Assembly (NCBI RefSeq): GCF_038397775.1 | Contig: NZ_CP151650.1 | Location: forward strand, 5,270,001-5,334,000 | Direction: 5' to 3' | Source of the DNA: Pseudomonas sp. RC10 | GTDB taxonomy: Bacteria > Pseudomonadota > Gammaproteobacteria > Pseudomonadales > Pseudomonadaceae | Length of the DNA: 64,000 nucleotides | Shown: positions 35,905 through 44,065 of the stretch, piece by piece | Layout of the letters: each line of letters begins with the position of its first letter | Position numbering within the stretch: the first letter of the stretch is position 1 | The notes under the pieces: model-generated | Seen by the model: the letters and a program-made list of their open reading frames with translations, nothing else | Told to the model about the DNA's origin: nothing | The model's database searches: none | Program-made: the position numbers and the translations under genes

Positions 35905-36130
35905 GTTCTTTTTATCCTCTTACCTGAGAGTACCGGCCCCGCAGCCTGGGTGCGGGTGATTGCCGGACGTTAGCAGCTAACCCCGAGAAGGCAAATAGGC
36001 CCCCGGGCGTCATCAATGACGTGAATCTCGCGGGTGATCGGCCCGTCATTCCGCAACGGCTATACACTGCTGGATAAGGATGACTACAGCGCAATTTCGC
36101 GACAATTTTATACAAGGCCAGGGAAACACC

Positions 36131-37075
36131 ATGAAACATGATGCTTTTTGGCTGGACACCACGGATCACCACCGCGTGTACGTGAATGCCTGGCTGACGC
36201 TGGGCGATCCCAAGGCGGTGGTGATGCTGTCCCATGGCATGGCGGAACACAGCGGACGCTATGAGCGGCTTGGCTCCGCGCTGACGGGAGCAGGTTTTGC
36301 GCTGTACGCCCATGACCAACGCGGGCATGGCCGCACCGCCGCGCACGGCGTTCTCGGGCATTACGCCGATCAGGATGGCTGGAACAAAGTGGTGGGCGAT
36401 CTGGCCCTGCTGAATGCCACGATTGGCGAGCGTCACGGAGACGTGCCCGTTTTTCTGCTGGGGCACAGCATGGGCAGCTACATCGCTCAGGCGTACTTGC
36501 TGCACCACAGCGCCAGCCTGCAAGGCGCGGTGCTTAGCGGCTCGAACTTCCAGCCAGTTTCCCTTTATCGCACCGCCGCAGTCGTGGCCCGCATGGAGCG
36601 TTGGCGTCAGGGACCGACCGGGCGCAGCGCGTTGATCGAGTTTCTGTCGTTCGGCTCCTTCAACCAGAAATTCAAGCCCGTGCGCACGTCATTTGACTGG
36701 CTCAGCCGTGATCCGGAGGAGGTGGACAAGTACGTGAGCGACCCGCTGTGTGGGTTTCGCTGCACCAATCAGTTCTGGCTGGACATGCTCCGTGGCATGC
36801 AGCAAATCAGCAAAACGTCGAATCTCGCGCAGATCGACAAAAGCCTGCCGATGCTGATCATGGGTGGCGAATGTGATCCGGTGAGCGAAGGCAAGCGTCT
36901 CAAAGATCTGGCTGAGGCGCTGACAGGGACCCATCATCCGTTCGTGACCCTGAAGATCTACCCTCAGGCCCGGCATGAAATTCTCAACGAGACCAACCGC
37001 GAGGAGGTCACTCATGATTTACTCGCCTGGCTCGAAGAGGCGCTGAAGGAGCCCCGGCCACCCCGCATCGAATGA
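36131..37075 (+). CDS. Alpha/beta hydrolase, monoacylglycerol lipase/lysophospholipase-like
   Basis: A 314-residue serine hydrolase. The nucleophile elbow is GHSMG with Ser113, the HG motif is LSHGMAEHSGRY, the acid is in GECDPVS, and the His is in ARHEILNE. The sequence fits the hydrolase_4 (PldB/monoacylglycerol lipase) family with no signal peptide. I chose ATG 36131 (MKHDAFWLDTTDHH) because AGGGAAA precedes it. A start 17 codons earlier has no ribosome site. It is the first gene of a unit with the MaoC-like gene, 38 bp apart. In this fatty-acid neighbourhood it may release acyl chains that FadD then activates (inference). Confidence 0.88.
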   Translation: MKHDAFWLDTTDHHRVYVNAWLTLGDPKAVVMLSHGMAEHSGRYERLGSALTGAGFALYAHDQRGHGRTAAHGVLGHYADQDGWNKVVGDLALLNATIGERHGDVPVFLLGHSMGSYIAQAYLLHHSASLQGAVLSGSNFQPVSLYRTAAVVARMERWRQGPTGRSALIEFLSFGSFNQKFKPVRTSFDWLSRDPEEVDKYVSDPLCGFRCTNQFWLDMLRGMQQISKTSNLAQIDKSLPMLIMGGECDPVSEGKRLKDLAEALTGTHHPFVTLKIYPQARHEILNETNREEVTHDLLAWLEEALKEPRPPRIE

Positions 37076-37113
37076 CGCCTTTTCATTTCTTTTGAACGTT
37101 ACAGGACCGCCAC

Positions 37114-37584
37114 ATGACTGAAGTCACCAACACCCCGTACGAAGCCCTTGAAGTCGGCCAGACCGCCAGCTACAGCAAAACCGTCGAAGAACGTCACATT
37201 CAGCTGTTCGCCGAAATGTCCGGCGACCGCAACCCGGTGCACCTCGATGCGGAATTTGCGGCCAAGACCCTGTTCAAGGATCGCATCGCCCACGGGATGT
37301 TCAGTGGTGCGCTGATCAGCGCAGCGGTGGCCTGCGAGTTGCCTGGGCCGGGCACGATCTATATCGGTCAGCAGATGAGCTTTCAAAAACCGGTGAAGAT
37401 TGGCGACACGTTGACCGTGCGGTTGGAAATTCTGGAAAAACTGCCGAAGTTTCGCGTGCGGATCGCGACACGGGTGTTCAACCAGGATGAAGAATTGGTC
37501 GTTGATGGTGAGGCGGAGATCCTGGCGCCGCGCAAGGAACAGACCGTCAGCTTGACGGAATTGCCGGCGATTACGGTGGGGTGA
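37114..37584 (+). CDS. MaoC-family (R)-hydratase-like protein
   Basis: A 156-residue hot-dog-fold protein. The hydratase motif is present: FAEMSGDRNPVHLDAEFAAKTLFKDRIAHGMFSGALIS, with the catalytic Asp and His of D-x4-H spacing. Pro-Gly-Gly... text GPGTIYIGQQMSFQKPVKIGDTLTV is typical of PhaJ/MaoC proteins. It should hydrate trans-2-enoyl-CoA to (R)-3-hydroxyacyl-CoA, a link between beta-oxidation and polyhydroxyalkanoate or lipid synthesis. It lies 38 bp downstream of the hydrolase and is probably cotranscribed. PAO1 has the same order (PA3301-PA3302 from memory). Confidence 0.9.
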   Translation: MTEVTNTPYEALEVGQTASYSKTVEERHIQLFAEMSGDRNPVHLDAEFAAKTLFKDRIAHGMFSGALISAAVACELPGPGTIYIGQQMSFQKPVKIGDTLTVRLEILEKLPKFRVRIATRVFNQDEELVVDGEAEILAPRKEQTVSLTELPAITVG

Positions 37585-37637
37585 TGCTCTCCCCCCCCTG
37601 CCTGGCCCCTATGCAGGGGCTCTGCAGGGTCTCCACG

Positions 37638-37738
37638 GTGGGAGCGAACTCATTCTGGGCGGCATTCCGACGATGGGCCGGTACAGTCAACCCATCTCGG
37701 TTGCCTGATCGAAATTCGCGAATGAATTCGCTCCCACA
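37638..37738. repeat. Degenerate REP doublet, GAGCGAATTC family
   Basis: The left arm GTGGGAGCGAACTCATTC is decayed and the right arm GAATGAATTCGCTCCCACA is intact, with a longer ~60-bp spacer. Confidence 0.75.
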
Positions 37739-37785
37739 GGAACTCTGCGGTGTAACCGCCTCAGCGCCCTTCCCAGAAAAAACCC

Positions 37786-37812
37786 AAAAAAATGGGCAAC
37801 CGAAGTTGCCCC
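37786..37812 (-). terminator. Intrinsic terminator of the 38-aa membrane peptide gene
   Basis: The stem TGGGCAAC/GTTGCCC with loop CGAA is followed on the minus strand by seven T. It lies about 32 bp after the small gene's stop codon. Confidence 0.8.
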
Positions 37813-37843
37813 AAATGCCTTGCGTGCTCTTTTTATAAGAGAC

Positions 37844-37960
37844 TCAATCTTCACCGCGCGTCCGCGAGTCTCTCCAGATGAACAGTGCCAATGCTGCGAA
37901 AAAACTCAGTATCAGCATCACCGTGACCACACCCGCTATCACCGCATGATCGAGAAACAT
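37844..37960 (-). CDS. Small single-span membrane protein, 38 aa
   Basis: A 38-residue open frame from ATG 37960 to TGA 37844. It has one uninterrupted hydrophobic segment of about 22 residues (from AVIAGVVTVM to ALFIW) and a charged C-terminus RDSRTRGED. A strong GGAGGGG lies six bases upstream, and a dedicated terminator follows 32 bp after the stop. Together these mark a real gene. The topology (short N-terminus, charged C-terminal tail) suggests a small inner-membrane regulator or subunit. I do not recognise a family and give no function. Confidence 0.7.
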   Translation of the reverse strand: MFLDHAVIAGVVTVMLILSFFAALALFIWRDSRTRGED

Positions 37961-38105
37961 GGAAGCCCCTCCCACCGTCATCTGTTCGATGGGTGCAGAT
38001 TAGCCAGGGGCGGACAGGGAAGTATTGACCCACATCAATCCCCCGCACCGTTGAATGAAGGCACGCGCAGATTGATCAGGTCAGAGGGAGAACGGAAACG
38101 GGGAG

Positions 38106-38264
38106 CTAGCGCTTTTTCGGCTTGTTCTTGCTTTTCTTCTTGGCCTTGGCCAGCGGCATCGCCTGCTCGAAGGCCTGGCGCACTTCGTTAAGCCGCTTGT
38201 CGTTGAGGTCGTGAACACGCTTGGCGCGCTCGACGCTCAGGTCTACCAGTTTGTCATCGCTCAT
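38106..38264 (-). CDS. Small basic conserved protein, 52 aa
   Basis: MSDDKLVDLSVERAKRVHDL begins a helical, coiled-coil-like protein that ends in a lysine cluster, KAKKKSKNKPKKR. The sequence is compact and highly charged, which suggests nucleic-acid or ribosome association, but this is inference. ATG 38264 is preferred to the longer frame because the internal start matches the compact charged protein. The ribosome site is weak. It lies 145 bp upstream of the 38-residue membrane peptide, in the same direction. Confidence 0.65.
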   Translation of the reverse strand: MSDDKLVDLSVERAKRVHDLNDKRLNEVRQAFEQAMPLAKAKKKSKNKPKKR

Positions 38265-38330
38265 GGCGGGGTGCTCTCGAATGCCCAATGGCGACAATAA
38301 TGCGCAATCGGACCGGCGCTGACCAGCACC

Positions 38331-38708
38331 TCACACCTTCAGGTCCACCCACAACCCCTGACGTGGCTCATCATCGATGATCGGGACCACGGGCACGGTG
38401 TTGTCCGCGTTCAGGAAATCACCTGGAATCGCCGGGCCGCTGTGAACCGGCGGCGCGCCTTCCTCTTCTTCATTGAGATCAGGATGACGATCGGACGTGC
38501 GTCGATCGCGACGGCGCCGTTGCTGGCGGCGCTGCTCTTCGCGCAGCAGCAATTGAGCCTGCTCCGGGTCGCGCTGGCCCATGTTGATGGTGCTCTCGCT
38601 GGAGCTCGGCTGCACCGGCGCGACAGGCGGGATGTCAGGCGTGGGTTTGACCGGGTCCTGCTGCGAGGTAACGGGGGCCGCGCTCAAGGGGATCAGCGGT
38701 GGCAGCAT
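38331..38708 (-). CDS. Hypothetical protein with low-complexity charged region, 125 aa
   Basis: A 125-residue protein. It has a Pro/Val/Ser-rich N-terminus (PLIPLSAAPVTSQQDPVKPTP), a Gln/Arg-rich helical middle (QLLLREEQRRQQRRRRDRR), an acidic NEEEEG patch, and ends VVPIIDDEPRQGLWVDLKV. There is no signal peptide or known domain. It is probably mostly disordered. It lies upstream of two other small minus-strand genes and divergent from rapA. The function is unknown. Confidence 0.6.
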   Translation of the reverse strand: MLPPLIPLSAAPVTSQQDPVKPTPDIPPVAPVQPSSSESTINMGQRDPEQAQLLLREEQRRQQRRRRDRRTSDRHPDLNEEEEGAPPVHSGPAIPGDFLNADNTVPVVPIIDDEPRQGLWVDLKV

Positions 38709-38925
38709 GGTAATGGTCTCCTGTTATCAGGCTGTCGGCTGCCGTTTCGTCGACTTGAGCCGTAATGCGAGGAAGTTTCGACTATGTTTCTCGCAACAAG
38801 TGCCCGTCCGGCGGTTTATACCCAACAAATGCAGGGCTTTTTACAACATGGGCCGCACAAGCGCTTTGGCTGCGCGGCGTGTTCCGTTACCATAGTCGGC
38901 TTTTTCAAGGCGGGAGTCAGGCAGC

Positions 38926-41772
38926 ATGGCGCAGCAGTATCAACCGGGGCAACGCTGGATTAGCGACAGCGAAGCCGAGCTGGGTTTGGGCACCGTTCTG
39001 GCACAGGACGGCCGCTTGTTGACCGTGCTCTATCCGGCCACTGGCGACACCCGCCAGTATGCATTGCGCAACGCGCCCCTTACGCGGGTGCGGTTCTCGC
39101 CGGGTGACACCATCACCCATTTCGAAAACTGGAAGATGACCGTTCGCGAAGTCGAAGATGTCGATGGCCTGCTGGTCTATCACGGCCTCAACGCGCAGAA
39201 CCAGCCGGTGACACTGCCGGAAACCCAGCTCTCCAACTTCATTCAATTCCGTCTGGCCAGCGACCGCCTGTTCGCCGGGCAGATCGACCCGCTCGCCTGG
39301 TTCTCGCTGCGCTACCACACGCTGGAGCACACCAGCCGCCAGCTGCAATCCTCGCTGTGGGGCCTGGGCGGTGTTCGCGCTCAGCCCATCGCTCACCAGT
39401 TGCACATCGCCCGTGAAGTCGCCGACCGTATCGCCCCTCGCGTTCTGCTGGCGGACGAAGTGGGTCTGGGCAAGACCATCGAAGCCGGTCTGGTCATCCA
39501 TCGCCAACTGCTGTCGGGTCGCGCCAGCCGCGTGCTGATCCTCGTGCCGGAAAACCTGCAACACCAGTGGCTGGTGGAAATGCGCCGCCGCTTCAACCTG
39601 CAGGTCGCGCTGTTCGATGCCGAGCGCTTCATCGAAAGCGATGCCAGCAACCCGTTCGAAGACACCCAACTGGCGCTGGTGTCGCTGGAATGGCTGGTCG
39701 AAGACGAGAAGGCCCAGGACGCGCTATTCGCCGCTGGCTGGGATCTGCTGGTGGTCGATGAAGCACACCACCTCGTCTGGCACGAAGAAAAGGCCAGCCC
39801 GGAATATTCGCTGGTTGAACAACTGGCCGAGGTCATTCCTGGCGTGTTGCTGCTCACCGCGACCCCGGAACAACTCGGTCAGGACAGCCACTTTGCCCGT
39901 CTGCGCCTGCTCGACCCTAACCGTTTCCACGACCTGAAAGCCTTCCGCGCCGAGAGCGAAAACTATCGCCCGGTGGCTGAAGCCGTTCAGGAACTGCTGG
40001 ATCAAGGCCGCCTCTCGCCCAAGGCACACGAGACCATTCAAGGTTTCCTCGGGGCTGAAGGCGAAGCGCTGTTAGGCGCTGTGGCCGATGGCGACACCGA
40101 AGCCAGCGCCCGCCTGATCCGCGAATTGCTCGACCGTCACGGCACCGGCCGCGTGCTGTTCCGCAACACCCGCGCCGCCGTGCAAGGGTTCCCGGAGCGC
40201 AAACTGCATCCGTACCCGCTGCCGTGCCCGGCCGAATACCTCGAATTGCCCATTGGCGAACATGCCGACCTGTACCCGGAAGTCAGCTTCCAGGCTCAGG
40301 GCGAGACCAGTGAAGAAGAACGCTGGTGGCGCTTCGACCCACGCGTCGATTGGCTGATCGACACGCTGAAGATGCTCAAGCGCGTCAAGGTGCTGGTGAT
40401 CTGCGCTCACGCCGAAACCGCGATGGACCTGGAAGACGCTCTGCGCGTGCGCTCCGGCATCCCGGCGACCGTGTTCCACGAGGGCATGAACATTCTGGAA
40501 CGTGACCGCGCCGCCGCGTACTTCGCCGACGAAGAGTTCGGCGCGCAGGTGCTGATCTGTTCGGAAATCGGCAGTGAAGGCCGTAACTTCCAGTTCTCGC
40601 ACCATCTGGTGCTGTTCGATCTGCCGGCGCACCCGGACCTGCTGGAGCAGCGTATCGGGCGTCTGGACCGGATCGGCCAGAAGCACATCATCGAGCTGCA
40701 CGTCCCGTACCTGGAAACCAGCCCGCAAGAGCGTCTGTTCCAGTGGTATCACGAAGCGCTGAACGCCTTCCTCAATACCTGCCCGACCGGCAACGCGCTG
40801 CAACACCAGTTCGGTCCGCGCCTGCTGCCACAACTGGAAGGTGGCGACGAAGACGACTGGCAAGCGCTGGTCGCCGAAGCCCGTGCCGAGCGTGAGCGTC
40901 TGGAAAGCGAGCTGCACACCGGCCGTGACCGCCTGCTGGAACTCAACTCCGGCGGCGCGGGCGAAGGCGATGCACTGGTCGAGGCGATTCTGGAGCAGGA
41001 CGATCAGTTCACCCTGCCGATCTACATGGAAACCCTGTTTGACGCCTTCGGCATCGACAGCGAGGACCATTCGGAAAACGCCCTGATCCTCAAGCCGAGC
41101 GAGAAGATGCTCGACGCCAGCTTCCCGCTGGGCGACGACGAAGGCGTGACCATCACCTACGACCGCAATCAGGCGCTGTCCCGCGAGGATATGCAGTTCA
41201 TTACCTGGGAGCACCCGATGGTGCAAGGCGGCATGGACCTGGTGCTGTCCGGCTCGATGGGCAACACCGCCGTCGCGCTGATCAAGAACAAAGCGCTGAA
41301 ACCTGGCACCGTGCTGCTCGAATTGCTGTACGTCAGTGAAGTGGTCGCCCCGCGCTCGCTGCAACTGGGCCGTTACCTGCCGCCGGCCGCCTTGCGCTGC
41401 CTGCTGGATGGCAATGGCAACGATCTGTCGGGCCGCGTCTCGTTCACCACCCTGAATGACCAGTTGGAAAGCGTGCCTCGCGCCAGCGCCAACAAATTCA
41501 TCCAGGCTCAGCGTGACGTGTTGAACCCGCAGATCAACGCCGGTGAAGCCAAGATCGCACCGAAACACGCCGAGCGCGTGGCCGACGCCCAGCGTCGCCT
41601 GGCCGCAGACACCGATGAAGAACTGGCGCGCCTGACCGCCTTGCAAGCGGTCAACCCGACCGTGCGCGACAGCGAAATCACGGCACTGCGCGAATTGCGT
41701 GAACAAGGGCTGGCGATGCTGGAAAAAGCAGCGCTGCGGCTTGAAGCGATTCGGGTATTGGTCGCGGGTTAA
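38926..41772 (+). CDS. rapA: RNA polymerase-associated protein RapA
   Basis: A 948-residue Swi2/Snf2-family ATPase. N-terminal Tudor-like domains occupy ~1-110 ([21 protein letters not shown]). The Walker motif is DEVGLGKT (177-184) and the DEAH box is at 278-281 (VDEAHHL). The second RecA-like lobe carries [22 protein letters not shown] and the arginine-finger motif [11 protein letters not shown]. The RapA-specific C-terminal region follows. RapA binds RNA polymerase and promotes recycling after termination. Length agrees with E. coli RapA (968 aa). It is monocistronic and followed by a REP. Confidence 0.95.
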   Translation: MAQQYQPGQRWISDSEAELGLGTVLAQDGRLLTVLYPATGDTRQYALRNAPLTRVRFSPGDTITHFENWKMTVREVEDVDGLLVYHGLNAQNQPVTLPETQLSNFIQFRLASDRLFAGQIDPLAWFSLRYHTLEHTSRQLQSSLWGLGGVRAQPIAHQLHIAREVADRIAPRVLLADEVGLGKTIEAGLVIHRQLLSGRASRVLILVPENLQHQWLVEMRRRFNLQVALFDAERFIESDASNPFEDTQLALVSLEWLVEDEKAQDALFAAGWDLLVVDEAHHLVWHEEKASPEYSLVEQLAEVIPGVLLLTATPEQLGQDSHFARLRLLDPNRFHDLKAFRAESENYRPVAEAVQELLDQGRLSPKAHETIQGFLGAEGEALLGAVADGDTEASARLIRELLDRHGTGRVLFRNTRAAVQGFPERKLHPYPLPCPAEYLELPIGEHADLYPEVSFQAQGETSEEERWWRFDPRVDWLIDTLKMLKRVKVLVICAHAETAMDLEDALRVRSGIPATVFHEGMNILERDRAAAYFADEEFGAQVLICSEIGSEGRNFQFSHHLVLFDLPAHPDLLEQRIGRLDRIGQKHIIELHVPYLETSPQERLFQWYHEALNAFLNTCPTGNALQHQFGPRLLPQLEGGDEDDWQALVAEARAERERLESELHTGRDRLLELNSGGAGEGDALVEAILEQDDQFTLPIYMETLFDAFGIDSEDHSENALILKPSEKMLDASFPLGDDEGVTITYDRNQALSREDMQFITWEHPMVQGGMDLVLSGSMGNTAVALIKNKALKPGTVLLELLYVSEVVAPRSLQLGRYLPPAALRCLLDGNGNDLSGRVSFTTLNDQLESVPRASANKFIQAQRDVLNPQINAGEAKIAPKHAERVADAQRRLAADTDEELARLTALQAVNPTVRDSEITALRELREQGLAMLEKAALRLEAIRVLVAG

Positions 41773-41810
41773 GCCCAAGTCGCCGCAGATCGTGCGGCGA
41801 ACCCAAATCC

Positions 41811-41899
41811 TGTAGGAGTGAGCTTGCTCGCGATCACGCTTTGTCAGTCGAGCTATCCGTCTCAGTCAAATCGCGATCGCGAGCAAGCTTACTCCTACA
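41811..41899. repeat. REP doublet after rapA
   Basis: Arms TGTAGGAGTGAGCTTGCTCG and complement (one base varied) flank a ~40-bp spacer between the convergent rapA and MFS genes. Confidence 0.9.
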
Positions 41900-41924
41900 A
41901 GGGGATGTGTTCGCTCACAGATCT

Positions 41925-43283
41925 TCACGCCACCGACGGCTTCACACCGCCTGCAACCGGCTCATCCGCCGCCATCCCCTCTCGCATCCGCCGCGCATCA
42001 CGGCTGAAGCATTTCGACGCAATCACCAGAAACACCAGCGTGAAAAACAACGCGCCGGGAATCAGGTACATCATCGCGTCATGCAACCCCACCGCCTTGA
42101 ACGCTTCGGTCACTTCCTCGACCTGGGCAGCGGCCATCGCTGTGTGGGCGAAATGATCGGACAGCAACCCCGCCACCACCGGCCCCAGCCCACCGCCCAG
42201 CAAATACAGTCCCGCGAAGAACAGCGCCATCGCCGTGGCACGCAAACGCGGCTGCACCACGTCCTGAATCGCGGTGTAAACACAGGTGTAAAAGTTGTAG
42301 GAAAACAGCCAGCCCACGCTGAAAACCGCGACGAACAGACCGATCTCGATGCGCCCGGCATGCAGCGCGAAACCGGTGCACAGGCAGGCGACGGTCATGC
42401 TCGCCGCCGCGAACATCAGACGACCATTGGCCCAGCGTTGATGCAGCTTGTCGGCGACCCAGCCCCCTGCCGTCAGGCCGACCAACCCTGTCACGCCAAC
42501 GATCAACCCGGTGGCCATTGCCGCTTCCTGCAACGGCAGCAAAAAATAGCGTTGCAGCATCGGGACCATGAACGAGTTGCAGGCGTAGGTCGCGAAATTG
42601 AACGCCAGCCCCGCCAGCACCAGCCAGCGAAACGTCGGGATCGACAGCACGCGACGAATCGGGCGGTCGATTTTTTCTTGAGAGGTCGCGACACTTTCAG
42701 CCGCACCACGGGCGGGTTCGCGAATGAAGAACATGAACACCGCCAGGATCAGCCCCGGCACAGCGGCGATAAAAAAGGGGGCGCGCCAGCTGTCGAACGC
42801 CTTGACCATCGCGCCGATGGTGAAAAACGCCAGCAACAGGCCCAATGGCAAGCCGAGCATGAAAATGCCCATGGCGCGGGAACGTTTGTGCGCGGGGAAC
42901 AGATCACCGATCAGCGAGTTGGCAGCAGGTGCGTAACTCGCCTCGCCTATGCCCACGCCCATGCGCACCAACAGGAAGGTCCAGAAACTGCCGACCAGGC
43001 CGTTCACGGCCGTCAGCCCGCTCCAGACCGCCAGCCCCCACCCCATCAATTTGCGGCGCGAGCCGTTGTCAGCCATGCGTCCCAACGGCAATCCGGCTAC
43101 GGCGTACACCAGGGTGAAAGCCGTGCCGATGATGCCCAATTGAAAATCGCTCAGCAGCCATTCCTTGCGGATCGGCTCGATGATGATGGCCGGGATCGTG
43201 CGGTCGAAAAAGTTGAACAGGTTGGCCAGAAACAGCAGGAACAGGACGCGCCACGCGTTAGTCGCTTGAGTGGAATGATGCAT
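41925..43283 (-). CDS. MFS transporter, spinster-like
   Basis: A 452-residue protein with 12 predicted membrane segments. MFS signatures are LANLFNFFDRTIPAIIIEPIRKEW, the loop 2-3 motif GRMADNGSRRKLMGWGL, and GVGIGEASYAPAANSLIGDLFP, a spinster-type pattern. The substrate is unknown. Proteins of this type move organic anions or sphingolipid-like compounds. It begins MHHSTQATN, with AGAGA upstream, and ends 26 bp from a REP. It has no obvious operon partner. Confidence 0.87.
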   Translation of the reverse strand: MHHSTQATNAWRVLFLLFLANLFNFFDRTIPAIIIEPIRKEWLLSDFQLGIIGTAFTLVYAVAGLPLGRMADNGSRRKLMGWGLAVWSGLTAVNGLVGSFWTFLLVRMGVGIGEASYAPAANSLIGDLFPAHKRSRAMGIFMLGLPLGLLLAFFTIGAMVKAFDSWRAPFFIAAVPGLILAVFMFFIREPARGAAESVATSQEKIDRPIRRVLSIPTFRWLVLAGLAFNFATYACNSFMVPMLQRYFLLPLQEAAMATGLIVGVTGLVGLTAGGWVADKLHQRWANGRLMFAAASMTVACLCTGFALHAGRIEIGLFVAVFSVGWLFSYNFYTCVYTAIQDVVQPRLRATAMALFFAGLYLLGGGLGPVVAGLLSDHFAHTAMAAAQVEEVTEAFKAVGLHDAMMYLIPGALFFTLVFLVIASKCFSRDARRMREGMAADEPVAGGVKPSVA

Positions 43284-43539
43284 GTGTCGTCTCTTTTTAT
43301 TGTTGTTGGGCCAGACGCCCCCGCCGAGACCCTGAATCTAGTCAGGCTGATCGAAACTGTCTTGGACCATTCGCCAAACTGATACCCGCCCATCGCTTCA
43401 GCAGGCTGAAAATGGCCCCTGTCGCTCTACCTCTGCCCGCCGAATTATATTTTCGGCCCCCACTTCCCAACGCCATCCGGAAGCCTAGAATAGCGCCGGA
43501 TCGCTCCCCCCTTCCTGATCCATTCTCCGGTTTACATCC

Positions 43540-43917
43540 ATGTCCGACGTCAGTCCGTGCCTGAATTGTGGTGCCTGCTGTTCACACTTTCGCGTGTCTT
43601 TTTATTGGGGTGATTGCGAATCCGCAGGTGGGACGGTGCCCGACGAATTGGTCAGCAGCATCAGCCCGAGCCGCGTGGCAATGCTCGGCACCGACTGCAA
43701 ATCGCCGCGCTGCGCAGCCCTGCAAGGCGAAGTGGGCCAAGGCACACGCTGCTCGATCTATGAAAAACGCTCCAGCACCTGCCGGGAATTCGAGGCTTCA
43801 TGGACTGACGGCGTGCACAACCCCGACTGTGACGCCGCCCGCGCCGCATTCGGTTTATTACCGGTGGAACCGATGGACAGTGGCAAAGTCACATCACTGA
43901 TCGTCGCCTGTGCATAG
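43540..43917 (+). CDS. YkgJ-family cysteine cluster protein
   Basis: A 125-residue soluble protein with the Cys-rich N-terminus CLNCGACCSHF (Cys7, Cys10, Cys13, Cys14) and later Cys in DCKSPRC, TRCSIYEKRSSTCREF and NPDC. This is the YkgJ/FliB-like CxxCxxCC arrangement, thought to bind zinc or an iron-sulfur cluster. The precise role is unestablished. It stands alone between the MFS transporter (divergent) and the MHYT-GGDEF-EAL gene, which starts 148 bp downstream. Confidence 0.9.
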   Translation: MSDVSPCLNCGACCSHFRVSFYWGDCESAGGTVPDELVSSISPSRVAMLGTDCKSPRCAALQGEVGQGTRCSIYEKRSSTCREFEASWTDGVHNPDCDAARAAFGLLPVEPMDSGKVTSLIVACA

Positions 43918-44065
43918 AACCTTTCGCGATAAATGTTATTGCGAAATAGTTGGTACGTCCGTCTCCCAACGTGTGTTTAAAAATAGGCGACTCCTATAAT
44001 CATCGCAAAGTGCCATCAGTTGCCCAGACTGAGGTATCTCCAGCAGTGGACACATGGAGCGTGCT

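Noticed and set aside
41841..43382. 513-codon open frame opposite the MFS transporter
   Set aside because: It begins inside a REP element and translates to Gln/His/Arg-rich text. The minus-strand transporter explains the region.
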